DNA from: Fluviicola taffensis DSM 16823
Lineage (GTDB): Bacteria; Bacteroidota; Bacteroidia; Flavobacteriales_D; Crocinitomicaceae
Length of the DNA stretch: 64,000 nucleotides
Assembly: GCF_000194605.1 (NCBI RefSeq)
Contig: NC_015321.1
Coordinates: forward strand, 1,426,001 to 1,490,000
Direction of reading: 5' to 3'
Below the pieces are notes generated by a model that saw nothing but the letters and a program-made list of their open reading frames with translations, was not told the origin of the DNA and did not search any database. Position 1 is the first letter of the stretch, and each line of letters begins with the position of its first letter. Both the position numbers and the translations under genes were made by a program. Positions 46,886 to 56,005 of the stretch are shown here, piece after piece.

Positions 46886-48223
46886 TTAAACCACTTTCTC
46901 TAATTCTTGAAAAGTAATACCCAATTCTTCTAATTCATCTAAAATTGGATTGTAAACTTCTGGTTTAATAGGCAATAACACACCTCTTTCCGAAATCTGA
47001 TGGTTTAGAATTAGCTTTGCGCAAATACCAACAGGATAGCCAACCGTTTTAGACATTGCGGTATGTTCTTGATCATCTCCCAAATTCACCATAGAAGATT
47101 CGATAAATCGCTTTTCTTCATTTAAGAGAAAAGTAAATTGATGGACCATTACCAACATATCTTTATCATGAGGCTCTAAAACCCACTTATCCCATAATAT
47201 CTTTTCTAAAATTTGTGCGGCAGTGGCGTCTTTCAATCCCAACTTCGTTGAACCATCAAATAAACCTAACCATTCATATTTTGAAATATCCGTAATTCCT
47301 AAAGGGAAGCAAGCATTCATCCATTTCTCTTCAACAGGCGTTTCCTCTTCAAAAGGAAGAAAGGCATTGATAAAAGTTCTTGGTGTTAGGTTTTCTGAAT
47401 CTTGTACAATTAAATGGTCATCTGTTAAACCCAATTGAACAAATACATTCCAATCTTTACTAAAACCTGGTTTGCGCAATGTTCCTCGATAAATCGTTGG
47501 AATATCATCCAAACCATAGATGTGTCGGTAAGACAACGAATCTCTATTCGCATACCCTTCAAAATCACCATATCCATCAATCGATATGGTATCCAAACGA
47601 GTAAAAACCTGAGTGTAAGGAATGTATTTATACTGATGTCTATCAATGTAGCAAGCCATTCCCCCTTGTGCTGCTAGAACCACATTTCTGGGATTCCATG
47701 TGAATTTATAATTCCATGGATTCGTATCGCTTTCTGGGGCTACTAGTCCACCACAGTATGATTTGAATCCGATAATATCTCCACCCTGACCCTTGATTGA
47801 ATCAATAATACGCATAGCGCTCATGTGATCAAGTCCTGGATCTACACCTATTTCATTCATAAAAATCAAACCGGCATTACGTACTTCCTCGTTTAAGGCG
47901 CTCATTTCAGGAGAAATGTAAGAAGGTGTAATTAAATGCTTCTTTAATTCCAAACAATCCTTTGCAATTTCAATATGAAATCGGGCTGGAAGCATTGAAA
48001 TAACCAAATCAGCTTGCAGTAATTCTTCCCAACGTTCATTACGATCTAATGCATTAAATGAAAGTGCAACACCATTCGGATTGCCGCCCAACTTGTGTTT
48101 CACCAAATCCAAAGATCGATCAACAACACGGAGTTGCCAATTGTTTTCGTCAGCATGATCCAACAAGTATTTAATAAGAGTAGAAGCAGAGAGCCCAGCG
48201 CCTAAAAGCAGAATTCGTTTCAT
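46886..48223 (-). CDS. Saccharopine dehydrogenase (L-glutamate-forming type)
   Basis: 445 residues. An N-terminal Rossmann fold has the dinucleotide motif L-L-G-A-G-L-S-A. It continues with V-I-S-M-L-P-A-R-F-H, then the substrate domain starting E-I-G-V-D-P-G-L-D-H-M-S-A, which is diagnostic for the LYS9-like enzyme. The reaction converts saccharopine to glutamate plus 2-aminoadipate semialdehyde, which the ALDH7-type enzyme at 19.6 kb would oxidise. The length fits the bacterial and yeast monofunctional form. It appears monocistronic. Confidence 0.92.
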   Translation of the reverse strand: MKRILLLGAGLSASTLIKYLLDHADENNWQLRVVDRSLDLVKHKLGGNPNGVALSFNALDRNERWEELLQADLVISMLPARFHIEIAKDCLELKKHLITPSYISPEMSALNEEVRNAGLIFMNEIGVDPGLDHMSAMRIIDSIKGQGGDIIGFKSYCGGLVAPESDTNPWNYKFTWNPRNVVLAAQGGMACYIDRHQYKYIPYTQVFTRLDTISIDGYGDFEGYANRDSLSYRHIYGLDDIPTIYRGTLRKPGFSKDWNVFVQLGLTDDHLIVQDSENLTPRTFINAFLPFEEETPVEEKWMNACFPLGITDISKYEWLGLFDGSTKLGLKDATAAQILEKILWDKWVLEPHDKDMLVMVHQFTFLLNEEKRFIESSMVNLGDDQEHTAMSKTVGYPVGICAKLILNHQISERGVLLPIKPEVYNPILDELEELGITFQELEKVV

Positions 48224-48318
48224 AATCTTTAATCTAGTGCGAAATTAAACGAATTCACTCAATTGATGTATCGTTTTAACCTAATTTAAAAGGAAATCTA
48301 TCTGAAGGTGTTAAAATC

Positions 48319-48345
48319 AAAAAAGCCCCTTAAAAAAAGAGGCTT
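48319..48345 (-). terminator. Intrinsic terminator
   Basis: AAGCCCCTT / AAGAGGCTT stem (one mismatch) with an A-rich loop and a flanking A-run that reads as a T-run on the minus strand. It lies 25 bp beyond the stop of the small exported protein gene. Confidence 0.6.
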
Positions 48346-48370
48346 CTTGTTTAATATTTAAAAAAATGAT

Positions 48371-48697
48371 TTATTTCAATTCAGAAAGTTTGAAAGATTT
48401 TCCATGCATATCGCTTGTTACTTTAAACCAAGCGCTTCCACAATTATCACCTTCTAAATGCTTCACTTCCGTTCCTTCAGTATAACTAAATCCTTTAGAA
48501 GCTCCCGCACTGATGTAATTATGCCCACCGTTTACACAGTACTTGTATTCAGAAGATGTGTCATTAATCACCTTAAACTGAATATTGCTTAGTACTTTCT
48601 CCGAAGAACTAGCGCTAGAAGAAGTAAAAGACTGAATTCCGAATGCTCCAACAAATAAGAATGTCGCAAAAGCAGAAATTTTGATTAGTTTTTTCAT
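48371..48697 (-). CDS. Small exported hypothetical protein
   Basis: 108 residues. The signal peptide (about 1-25) is followed by a Ser-rich linker and a small beta-rich domain of about 75 residues with two Cys (Y-K-Y-C-V-N-G-G and G-D-N-C-G-S) that could form a disulphide. Not recognised. Confidence 0.6.
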   Translation of the reverse strand: MKKLIKISAFATFLFVGAFGIQSFTSSSASSSEKVLSNIQFKVINDTSSEYKYCVNGGHNYISAGASKGFSYTEGTEVKHLEGDNCGSAWFKVTSDMHGKSFKLSELK

Positions 48698-48754
48698 AGT
48701 AAAAAATTTTTGGTGTATAAATATATGAAAACTGAATTTAATTATTGGATAAAT

Positions 48755-49813
48755 TTATTTGTTTGCGCTTACAGCGAACATTAATACGAGTTTCCCTGAT
48801 TCGTCGTAGATATTGAGTACTTGTTCTGCGAAATCTACTGTGAGTTTCTTCCCGCTCAATATCTCCATAAAACGCTTTTCCGTTGAAGCAACAAGTTCGT
48901 CTGCACACATCATTTTGGTAGAAAACACATCTGAAAACATGACTGTATTTCTGGTTGTTTTCATAGTTCCTGAAATACGATTACAACCATTACTTCCAGT
49001 AAAGGAATTATTAGCCACATCCATTTTAATTCCAGCTTTTGAATGAACAACCTCATTTCCATCCATTTGTATTAATCTCAACTCTTGTTGATCAAAATAA
49101 TTCCACGGTGTTTTCTCTGGTCTTACGCTTGGAACAGTTTCGCCATCTAATACTGGTTTTTCAATTGCCTTTAAAACAAATACCTCCTTCTTTTTTGCAG
49201 TCCAAATCATTAATCCCTCTTTTTTAGCAATCTTGAATTTCTTGTTTGAGAATGAAGCTAAAAAAGCTGTTTCAACTTCACTAGGTAATCCAGAACAAGC
49301 CATTTTCGTTCCAGCAGCTTCTTTCACACAAATTTTTGTTTGCTTTTTATTCAATTTCACAGAGGCCATGAAGTTGTTACAACCACTTTTTCCACTTACT
49401 TTTTGAAAAGTGCTATCAAAACTCATAGTAACGTCTACATCTGTGAGTTCCTTTCCATTCATTTTAATCACTTTATAAATAGCCCCCTCACTTTTGCTAA
49501 TCATCGGAGTAACAGAAATTATTTTTCCCAGTCGATAGGTATTCCGTGATAAATCTTGTGGAACGGGTTCTGGGCGCGGAGTTTCTATAACTTCGATTAC
49601 ATATCTGTTGCCAGCCACATATTCAAATCCAGTAATTCGGTCATAAAAAAGCTCCCAAGTTTTTGAGCCATCTTTCATCACTTGAAAACACGTTTGAGCC
49701 ATCATTCTGCGGCAAGGCACGCATTCTTCTTTGACAGTCATACGGATAGTTGTTTGTCCAAAAACACTTGATTGTATAAACAACCAAACCATCATTACAC
49801 CAATGCTTTTCAT
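48755..49813 (-). CDS. Exported protein with DUF4377 and two META-like domains
   Basis: 352 residues. The signal peptide ends V-F-G before Gln. DUF4377 follows (about 20-100, with C-V-P-C-R-R-M-M and Y-V-I-E-V-I-E). A first META/HslJ-like domain (about 105-215) has S-G-K-S-G-C-N-N-F and M-A-C. A second (about 240-347) has G-S-N-G-C-N-R-I-S-G and T-K-M-M-C-A. META domains are small envelope beta proteins linked to motility or stress (HslJ). The triple-domain arrangement is longer than the common DUF4377-META form. Confidence 0.88.
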   Translation of the reverse strand: MKSIGVMMVWLFIQSSVFGQTTIRMTVKEECVPCRRMMAQTCFQVMKDGSKTWELFYDRITGFEYVAGNRYVIEVIETPRPEPVPQDLSRNTYRLGKIISVTPMISKSEGAIYKVIKMNGKELTDVDVTMSFDSTFQKVSGKSGCNNFMASVKLNKKQTKICVKEAAGTKMACSGLPSEVETAFLASFSNKKFKIAKKEGLMIWTAKKKEVFVLKAIEKPVLDGETVPSVRPEKTPWNYFDQQELRLIQMDGNEVVHSKAGIKMDVANNSFTGSNGCNRISGTMKTTRNTVMFSDVFSTKMMCADELVASTEKRFMEILSGKKLTVDFAEQVLNIYDESGKLVLMFAVSANK

Positions 49814-49876
49814 ACCATTTATTTTGTTTCTACAATTTACAAATTTGTTGCCAAACTTTCCGGCAAGTTGCGAAGA

Positions 49877-49900
49877 TAAAAAAAGCTCCCCGAAGGAAGC
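49877..49900 (-). terminator. Intrinsic terminator with UUCG-type loop
   Basis: Read on the minus strand: GCTTCC, TTCG loop, GGGAGC, then seven T residues, 25 bp beyond the esterase stop. It closes the FadL-SGNH-esterase operon. Confidence 0.75.
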
Positions 49901-49924
49901 CTTAATTATTCGAAGTTTATAAGT

Positions 49925-51247
49925 TTACTGAATCACTAATTGTTTCACCAATGCTTTCTGATTACCATGATCCAAAACGTGAACAAAATAAGTTCCTTTG
50001 TTTAAATCGCGAACAGATAATGTATAACCGTTTTCATTCATTTCCTGGCTCATAACTGTTCTTCCTGAAATGTCAATCACCGAGATTGTTTTCGCTCCTT
50101 CGGAATCACATTGAATAGTTACCTGGCTTGAAGCAGGATTCGGATACAAGATCATTTCATTTGCCGCTGTATTTTCAGCTAATCCTAAGATACATACTTC
50201 GTTTACCGGACTTCCGTTACAGTAATTGATCGGGTAAAGATTAGCTGTTTGTGAAGGTACATTTTCCGGTTGAAGTGCCATATTTGTACATCCAAGTCTT
50301 TCTACCAAGAAATCTCTCACGAAATTTACAGTTGTATCCATATACGCAATTTGTGTAGCGCCCCCTCCTGCGTATGGAACATGAGGAGCCCCTCTGAAAG
50401 TATACAATTTGTGCGGGTGATTCAAAGCGCAACTTCTTTCGATCAGCATGCGGCTTCCATCCAGGTACATAATCGCAACTCCAAAAGGAGTTACAGTTCC
50501 ACGATTGTATTTTACGGTTGCATCTGCTGTTCCATGAAGAGATACCAGAGGAATATCTCCAGCTTCTAACCAACTGTAACGACCCAATGCTCCGCACAGA
50601 TTGATTACTCCAGCAACTTTGGTAGAATAACCTGGATTCCCACTAGCGCCTTCGATTCCTCCAAGAGTATTCAGATCAGTAGAACCAATGTAATCCTGAA
50701 TTTCACAAGCCTGGTCCAGGTATGCTACATGCAATGCTGTAATTGCTCCGGCAGAACTACCCCCGATAAAAATACGAGTGGTATCGATCTTGTAAGCATT
50801 CGTAGTTGCTCTGTCCTTGTAAAAAAAGCGGATAGTTGCTTTCAAATCCTGCGTAGCACGAAGAACTGCTTTGATTGCATTTACGGAATCAAGAGGAAAA
50901 AAACCTAAGCGGTAATTAATGGACGCACAGGCAAATCCTTTTTTAGCAAAGCGATTAGACAATTCCTGAACATCGACATCTGTTTTTGTACCACCTTGGA
51001 AGCTTCCTCCATGCACCCAAATAATTAAAGGTCTCGCCACAGAAGTATCTGCAGCTGGTTCATAGAAATCCATAGTCAATGAGGTCGTTGAACCCGAGAA
51101 AGAGATGTTCGATCCGTATTGGATATCACTAGTAACGTTTACAGTAGAATAAACATCAGAGGCATATCTTCCAGTCTGACAAGGCGTTTGGCCAAATGCA
51201 GCAGTAGCAGATAAGATACATGATAAAAGTAAAGTAGAAATTTTCAT
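49925..51247 (-). CDS. T9SS-secreted alpha/beta-hydrolase (carboxylesterase/lipase-like)
   Basis: 440 residues. The signal peptide ends A-F-G before Gln. The hydrolase domain (about 25-335) has the oxyanion-hole H-G-G-S-F-Q-G-G motif and the nucleophile elbow G-G-S-S-A-G-A typical of the hormone-sensitive-lipase/carboxylesterase group. A His candidate lies near G-A-P-H-V-P-Y. The last 80 residues (from L-Y-P-N-P-A-S-S-Q) are a T9SS type A sorting domain. The enzyme should work on the cell surface or outside. It is last in an operon with a FadL-type porin and an SGNH lipoprotein (20-bp gap). Confidence 0.92.
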   Translation of the reverse strand: MKISTLLLSCILSATAAFGQTPCQTGRYASDVYSTVNVTSDIQYGSNISFSGSTTSLTMDFYEPAADTSVARPLIIWVHGGSFQGGTKTDVDVQELSNRFAKKGFACASINYRLGFFPLDSVNAIKAVLRATQDLKATIRFFYKDRATTNAYKIDTTRIFIGGSSAGAITALHVAYLDQACEIQDYIGSTDLNTLGGIEGASGNPGYSTKVAGVINLCGALGRYSWLEAGDIPLVSLHGTADATVKYNRGTVTPFGVAIMYLDGSRMLIERSCALNHPHKLYTFRGAPHVPYAGGGATQIAYMDTTVNFVRDFLVERLGCTNMALQPENVPSQTANLYPINYCNGSPVNEVCILGLAENTAANEMILYPNPASSQVTIQCDSEGAKTISVIDISGRTVMSQEMNENGYTLSVRDLNKGTYFVHVLDHGNQKALVKQLVIQ

Positions 51248-51267
51248 ACACTTTTTGTTTTTAAAAA

Positions 51268-52590
51268 TTAAGGAAATATAGTTGATGAGTAATTTACAGC
51301 ATTTAAGGATGGAATCTGCGCTTTGTATTTCACATTTAAAGCACGAATAAATTCGTTAGCAATAATGGCATTTCCCTTCGCATTGAAGTGAATTCCATCC
51401 AAAGAATACGCTCCACCGGAAACAAATTTGGCACTTAGAGTAATTCCGTTGTAAACCATTCCTTTTTGCAAAGTATTCACCAAATCATTTGTCCGAGCAA
51501 TAGCTAAATTATGAGCAGTGGCAATATTTGTTATCACCGCATTATATTCAGCAATTCTTGCTCTGATTGCTGTCAATTCATCAAGTGTTAAAACAAATTC
51601 ATCTCTAAAAGGGAAAGCAGAACCCATTAAATTACATTTAACTGAATCCAACGGAGTACTTAGCAACACCAATTCTCCCGGTTCCATGTGTCTTACATTA
51701 AATGCTCCTGCTCCGGGATCCTCGATCATAAATCCATTCGCTCCTTCCTGAAAAGAAATTCCGATCGGATTGTAAATATTGTTCAATGAAGTGACTTTGT
51801 CTGGAGTTAAATTCAATCCGTTCCAAGGAACAGTTGTAAAATAAGGCATTTCGGTAATATCCGGAATCAATGAGACAATCCCTTTTGCACCATTTGCTGT
51901 TAGCGTTGATACAATATTTTCGTAAGCCAAACTAAAATTAGCAACACTTGTCATACTTCCATTACTTGCACCTTTTTGCACAAAGGGAAGCAAATCTTCT
52001 ATTCCTAAAAAGACTGCAAAACAAGTGGGATCTGAAACAGTTGCATCCGCCAAAACAGTCGCACTTGACGAAGAATTCATTCTTCCAAAGAACGAATTAG
52101 CCGATCCATAAGAAGAAACATTGACAGCAGTTACGGTCATTCCTGGAATTCCAAAATTTCCAAAAGGCTGGCTCGCGTTATAGATATTACTGCTCAATGC
52201 AGCAACATCTCCACTAGCAGCAATTCGAACAGGGGAAAGAGAAGTAACTCCCAAACAATCTGTTTTGTAACCCAATTTCAAATGTGCCATCCCAGAAGCA
52301 TTTACACCAACAGAATTGACAGACATCATCGGCTGATAGAAAGCCCCCGAACCCACAACTTGCAACTTTAGGCTGATCAAATTCGCGATTGAGTTTTCTT
52401 GTCCTTCGTAGTACAACCCATCGTCCATATAACCAGCCGTGTGAGAGCCACCAATCATCACAAAGCGTGATGCGTCTATCTCGCCAGCCGAACTACTTGG
52501 TTCTTTGTATTTAGGTTTGCACGAATTCAATCCAAGTGTTCCGATTCCAATAACTATTAGCGCTAAAATTCCTGTTATAATTTCTTTCAT
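51268..52590 (-). CDS. SGNH/GDSL-like hydrolase lipoprotein
   Basis: 440 residues with lipobox G-L-N-S-C. Block I is seen as I-G-G-S-H-T-A-G (GDS-like, Ser nucleophile), and block V as S-L-D-G-I-H-F-N-A-K-G with the catalytic Asp and His. The domain is larger than minimal SGNH enzymes because of inserts. It is probably an esterase or lipase at the outer membrane. It starts 4 bp after the FadL-type gene, so the coupling is tight. Confidence 0.82.
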   Translation of the reverse strand: MKEIITGILALIVIGIGTLGLNSCKPKYKEPSSSAGEIDASRFVMIGGSHTAGYMDDGLYYEGQENSIANLISLKLQVVGSGAFYQPMMSVNSVGVNASGMAHLKLGYKTDCLGVTSLSPVRIAASGDVAALSSNIYNASQPFGNFGIPGMTVTAVNVSSYGSANSFFGRMNSSSSATVLADATVSDPTCFAVFLGIEDLLPFVQKGASNGSMTSVANFSLAYENIVSTLTANGAKGIVSLIPDITEMPYFTTVPWNGLNLTPDKVTSLNNIYNPIGISFQEGANGFMIEDPGAGAFNVRHMEPGELVLLSTPLDSVKCNLMGSAFPFRDEFVLTLDELTAIRARIAEYNAVITNIATAHNLAIARTNDLVNTLQKGMVYNGITLSAKFVSGGAYSLDGIHFNAKGNAIIANEFIRALNVKYKAQIPSLNAVNYSSTIFP

Positions 52591-52594
52591 GATC

Positions 52595-53818
52595 TTACCA
52601 TTTATAGCTTAAACCAATTCCTGGAGAAAGCGCAATTGTTGTAAAAGTTCCGTTTAAATTTGATTCTAAATTTCGATCTGTTCGTTTAATTTTTGTTCCA
52701 TAAAAAGACAAATCCAAATTGAAATGTTCGTTGAACTTGAAGCCCAAACCACCTGTTCCATAAACTCGGTTATTGTCTGGTGATTCTGGTGTTAAATAAC
52801 CATTTTGAACAGGTGAAAATCCGTATCCTCCACCCAGTCGAATACTAATCATTTCAGTAATTTTATAATTTACTCCTCCTCGAAAAGCAAAGATGTTCTT
52901 GTACTTTCTTGCTGATTTTGTATCTGCCAAACTTGCAGTATTGGTTTCATAATCGAATGCCAAAGTATCATAAGATTTCCAGCCAACATAATTGATATCT
53001 AAAACGAATTGCCATTTTTTACCTGTGTCATAAGACCCTCCCAAAGTCAACACGCTAGGTAAAGGAAGCGATGAAGTAAAAGGTCCATTGGGGAAATTTG
53101 CACTCAATGATTCTGGAACGGTGAATGTTGCTTCACCTTTTTTCACTTTCATAGAAACCTGTGAACGATAAGTTAATCCCAACGAAAAATGCTCATTTAC
53201 TTTAGCACTCAATCCTAAATTATAGCCAAATCCAAGTGCTTTACCAGAAAGTTCAGCATGTGCGTATGATCCATCTGCAAATTGAACTGGAATATCCTTT
53301 TGAAGATTCACCGATCCCGTTGAGATGACAAATCCAGCTCCAAAACCAAAGTGTTCAGTAATTTTATATGAAACCGTTGGCTGAAAATAAATAGACTTCA
53401 AAGACAATTTAGTTAGCGCAAATCTTCCAATCCAGGCATCTTCATATTCGATGGTACTTCCGAAAGGGGTGTAAACTGCTAAACCAACTTTCAATTTTTC
53501 CGCTTTCTTAAAATTAAAAAGTGCATACGCTGAAAATGGTGTTCCCATAGGAGATTTTGTTCTGTATCCACCTCCTGAAGCGGAATCAACAAACAAGGTG
53601 TTTGCGAAAATTGGTGAGAATCCCCCATTTATTTCGCTTTTCTTGACAAAGGCAACCCCACCAGGATTAAAAAACAATGCAGAAGCATCTTCTGAAAGCG
53701 CTGTTCCTGCAAGACCCATTCCCTGCTGTTTTTGACCTTGAAAATTGACTTGAAATCCTTGCGAAAAGGAATTAAACACAGCTATTGAACTGCAAATAAG
53801 TAGTATTGTTTTTTTCAT
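52595..53818 (-). CDS. OmpP1/FadL-family outer-membrane transporter
   Basis: 407 residues. The signal peptide ends S-F-S before Gln. The N-terminal hatch carries the family signature (G-M-G-L-A-G-T-A-L-S-E-D-A-S-A-L-F-F-N-P-G-G-V), followed by an antiparallel barrel ending in an aromatic residue (Y-K-W). FadL proteins let long-chain fatty acids and other hydrophobic molecules cross the outer membrane. It is the first gene of an operon with two ester hydrolases, consistent with uptake of lipid or polyester breakdown products. Confidence 0.92.
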   Translation of the reverse strand: MKKTILLICSSIAVFNSFSQGFQVNFQGQKQQGMGLAGTALSEDASALFFNPGGVAFVKKSEINGGFSPIFANTLFVDSASGGGYRTKSPMGTPFSAYALFNFKKAEKLKVGLAVYTPFGSTIEYEDAWIGRFALTKLSLKSIYFQPTVSYKITEHFGFGAGFVISTGSVNLQKDIPVQFADGSYAHAELSGKALGFGYNLGLSAKVNEHFSLGLTYRSQVSMKVKKGEATFTVPESLSANFPNGPFTSSLPLPSVLTLGGSYDTGKKWQFVLDINYVGWKSYDTLAFDYETNTASLADTKSARKYKNIFAFRGGVNYKITEMISIRLGGGYGFSPVQNGYLTPESPDNNRVYGTGGLGFKFNEHFNLDLSFYGTKIKRTDRNLESNLNGTFTTIALSPGIGLSYKW

Positions 53819-53978
53819 AAGTAGATTAAACGAAAACCGTTATTGGGGATTAAGATACAAAGAATCTATGAGCGCACAATAAATTTAACAATCCCCTCAT
53901 TTTATTTTAATGACATTCCGCAAAATAAAATTAAACAAATGTATAATTTTTATATATTGCATTACTAATGAATCAATT

Positions 53979-54353
53979 ATGAATGGAATCTATTTAGTTG
54001 TTATTGGAGCATTAACCAGCTTCAATTTTTGGAATGAAAACAAAGTAATTGAACCGAAAGGCATGTATGGTGGAGATGGAAAAAATGCGCCTTCCCTACA
54101 ATTAAAGGAAAATCATACTTTCATTTACACTGATCTAACCAAAACTTCAAAACCGATAAGGGCAGAAGGGACTTGGTCAATAGAAGACAATGAATTGGTA
54201 TTAGAATCAACTAGCAAAGTTCGATTAAACAAGCGCTACACGTTTATTCGCGAAGGGAAATGCATCAAAACCAGAAAGAATTTTGCATTTTACACACTTT
54301 GCAATTGCAGTGATTTAAGGAATAGATCAGATACACACAGGGTACAAAAATGA
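53979..54353 (+). CDS. Hypothetical exported protein
   Basis: 124 residues from the Met at the head of a short hydrophobic N-terminus (I-Y-L-V-V-I-G-A-L). An in-frame Met at 53910 is less likely. The remainder resembles a small lipocalin-like or DUF5004-like fold with H-T-F-I-Y-T-D-L, G-T-W-S-I-E-D-N-E-L-V-L-E (the common G-x-W x-x-x-x-x-x-L-x-L strand pair). The assignment is weak. Confidence 0.5.
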   Translation: MNGIYLVVIGALTSFNFWNENKVIEPKGMYGGDGKNAPSLQLKENHTFIYTDLTKTSKPIRAEGTWSIEDNELVLESTSKVRLNKRYTFIREGKCIKTRKNFAFYTLCNCSDLRNRSDTHRVQK

Positions 54354-54422
54354 TTTAAACAAGCCTTTTCTATCTTTAGCTGCTTTCTCCGTAAACCAAA
54401 TCAATTGATTATTTCGAATTCG

Positions 54423-55826
54423 CTACTTTCCGATACAAAACTTGCTAAAAATATTTGCCAGCAAATCGTCTTCTGAAATCTGACCCGTAATACTTCCCAA
54501 CCAAAACATGGCTTGTCGGATATCCATAGCAACAAAATCTGCAGTGATGTTTGTTTCCAATCCCCATTTAGCTTTTTCAAGTGAATCTTGTGTTTTCAAA
54601 AGAGCATCTAGATGGCGTGCATTACTAACAATTGTATCCGATTGCGTATTAAAAGAACCCAAAATTTGCTGCGATAGCCACGCTTTCAACTCTGGAATTC
54701 CACTTCCATTTTTGGCGCTAATGGGTAAGAATGGTGTTTGAAATTCCCAGGGACTATTGATTTGGTCTGCCCGCAAATCGTATTTGTTACCAATTACTAA
54801 GAAATGTGCACCCGAATGAATCGTTGCTTGTTCATCTGCCCACTGACCTGTAGTATTGGAATCCATAGAGAGATGTCCTTCCGATTGGGAGTTTTCTCCA
54901 CTAAAATCGCTCAACATCAATACAATTTTGGCTTGTTTGATTTTATCCAACGAACGTTGAATTCCAAGAGCTTCAATTTCTTCTGCTGCTTCTTCCCGAA
55001 TTCCTGCGGTGTCGATTAAGCGAAAAAGAATTCCATCGATATTTAACGTTTCTTCAATCACATCACGCGTAGTTCCAGCAATATTGCTCACAATTGCTCT
55101 ATCTTCGCCAAGTAGTTGATTCAAAAGCGTACTTTTCCCCGTATTTGGAGCACCAACAATGGCAACAGGAACTCCATTTTTCAAGACATTCCCCAATTCA
55201 AAAGACTGAATCAGTTTGCGCACATAAGCTAAAACCTCCGTCACCAAAGCAAGTAATTCTGTTCTATCAGCAAATTCTACATCTTCTTCGGCAAAATCGA
55301 GCTCCAATTCTACCAACGAAGCAAAATGAATCAACTTTTCACGCAGGTCTTTCAATTCATTGGAAAAAGACCCACGCATTTGATTCATGGCTACTTCATG
55401 AGAGCGAGCCGATTCGGAAGCTATCAAATCAGAAACTGCTTCTGCCTGGCTCAAATCCATTCTTCCATTCAAAAAGGCACGCATCGTAAATTCACCTGGT
55501 TTAGCCAATTCGCAACCACTCGCTAGGAACAAATTGATTATTTCCTGCTGAATAAACAGGGAACCATGACAGGCAATTTCAACCGTATTTTCCCCCGTAA
55601 AACTATGCCCTTCGTGAAAAACGGTCACCACAACCTCATCCAAAACAGAACCATCTACTTTTTTCAAACGCAGGAAATGAGCACTGTGAGAAGGTGTATT
55701 CTCAAACGATTTTCCAGCAACTCGACTTAAAATATCAATCGAATCCTTACCCGATAAACGGATCAATGCAATAGCCCCCATTCCTGGAGCAGTAGATAAG
55801 GCACAAATGGTTTTTGGAGAAATCAT
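54423..55826 (-). CDS. mnmE: tRNA uridine-5-carboxymethylaminomethyl(34) synthesis GTPase MnmE
   Basis: 467 residues, full length. The N-terminal tetrahydrofolate-binding domain begins T-I-C-A-L-S-T-A-P-G. A helical domain follows with an inserted G domain: G1 G-A-P-N-T-G-K-S (225-232), G2 G-T-T-R-D (251-255), G3 D-T-A-G (272-275), G4 N-K-Y-D. The C-terminal F-C-I-G-K carries the catalytic Cys-464. With MnmG it modifies the wobble U of several tRNAs. Monocistronic. Confidence 0.97.
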   Translation of the reverse strand: MISPKTICALSTAPGMGAIALIRLSGKDSIDILSRVAGKSFENTPSHSAHFLRLKKVDGSVLDEVVVTVFHEGHSFTGENTVEIACHGSLFIQQEIINLFLASGCELAKPGEFTMRAFLNGRMDLSQAEAVSDLIASESARSHEVAMNQMRGSFSNELKDLREKLIHFASLVELELDFAEEDVEFADRTELLALVTEVLAYVRKLIQSFELGNVLKNGVPVAIVGAPNTGKSTLLNQLLGEDRAIVSNIAGTTRDVIEETLNIDGILFRLIDTAGIREEAAEEIEALGIQRSLDKIKQAKIVLMLSDFSGENSQSEGHLSMDSNTTGQWADEQATIHSGAHFLVIGNKYDLRADQINSPWEFQTPFLPISAKNGSGIPELKAWLSQQILGSFNTQSDTIVSNARHLDALLKTQDSLEKAKWGLETNITADFVAMDIRQAMFWLGSITGQISEDDLLANIFSKFCIGK

Positions 55827-55953
55827 GGTACAAATTTACGAAGACTTAATTAGGAATACCGAATTATACACTTGATTTGTCTTTTTAGGGATAAGAGTGC
55901 ACTTATCCTTCTTATACCAGGGTAACTAATTGAGTTTACAGAGATTCACACTT

Positions 55954-55987
55954 GAAAAAAAGCCGAACAGATCTCTCCATTCGGCTT
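55954..55987 (-). terminator. Intrinsic terminator
   Basis: AAGCCGAA / TTCGGCTT stem (8 bp), 12-nt loop and an adjoining A-run (T-run on the minus strand), 19 bp beyond the stop of the T9SS cargo gene. Confidence 0.85.
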
Positions 55988-56005
55988 GTATTCTATCTAT
56001 TTTCT

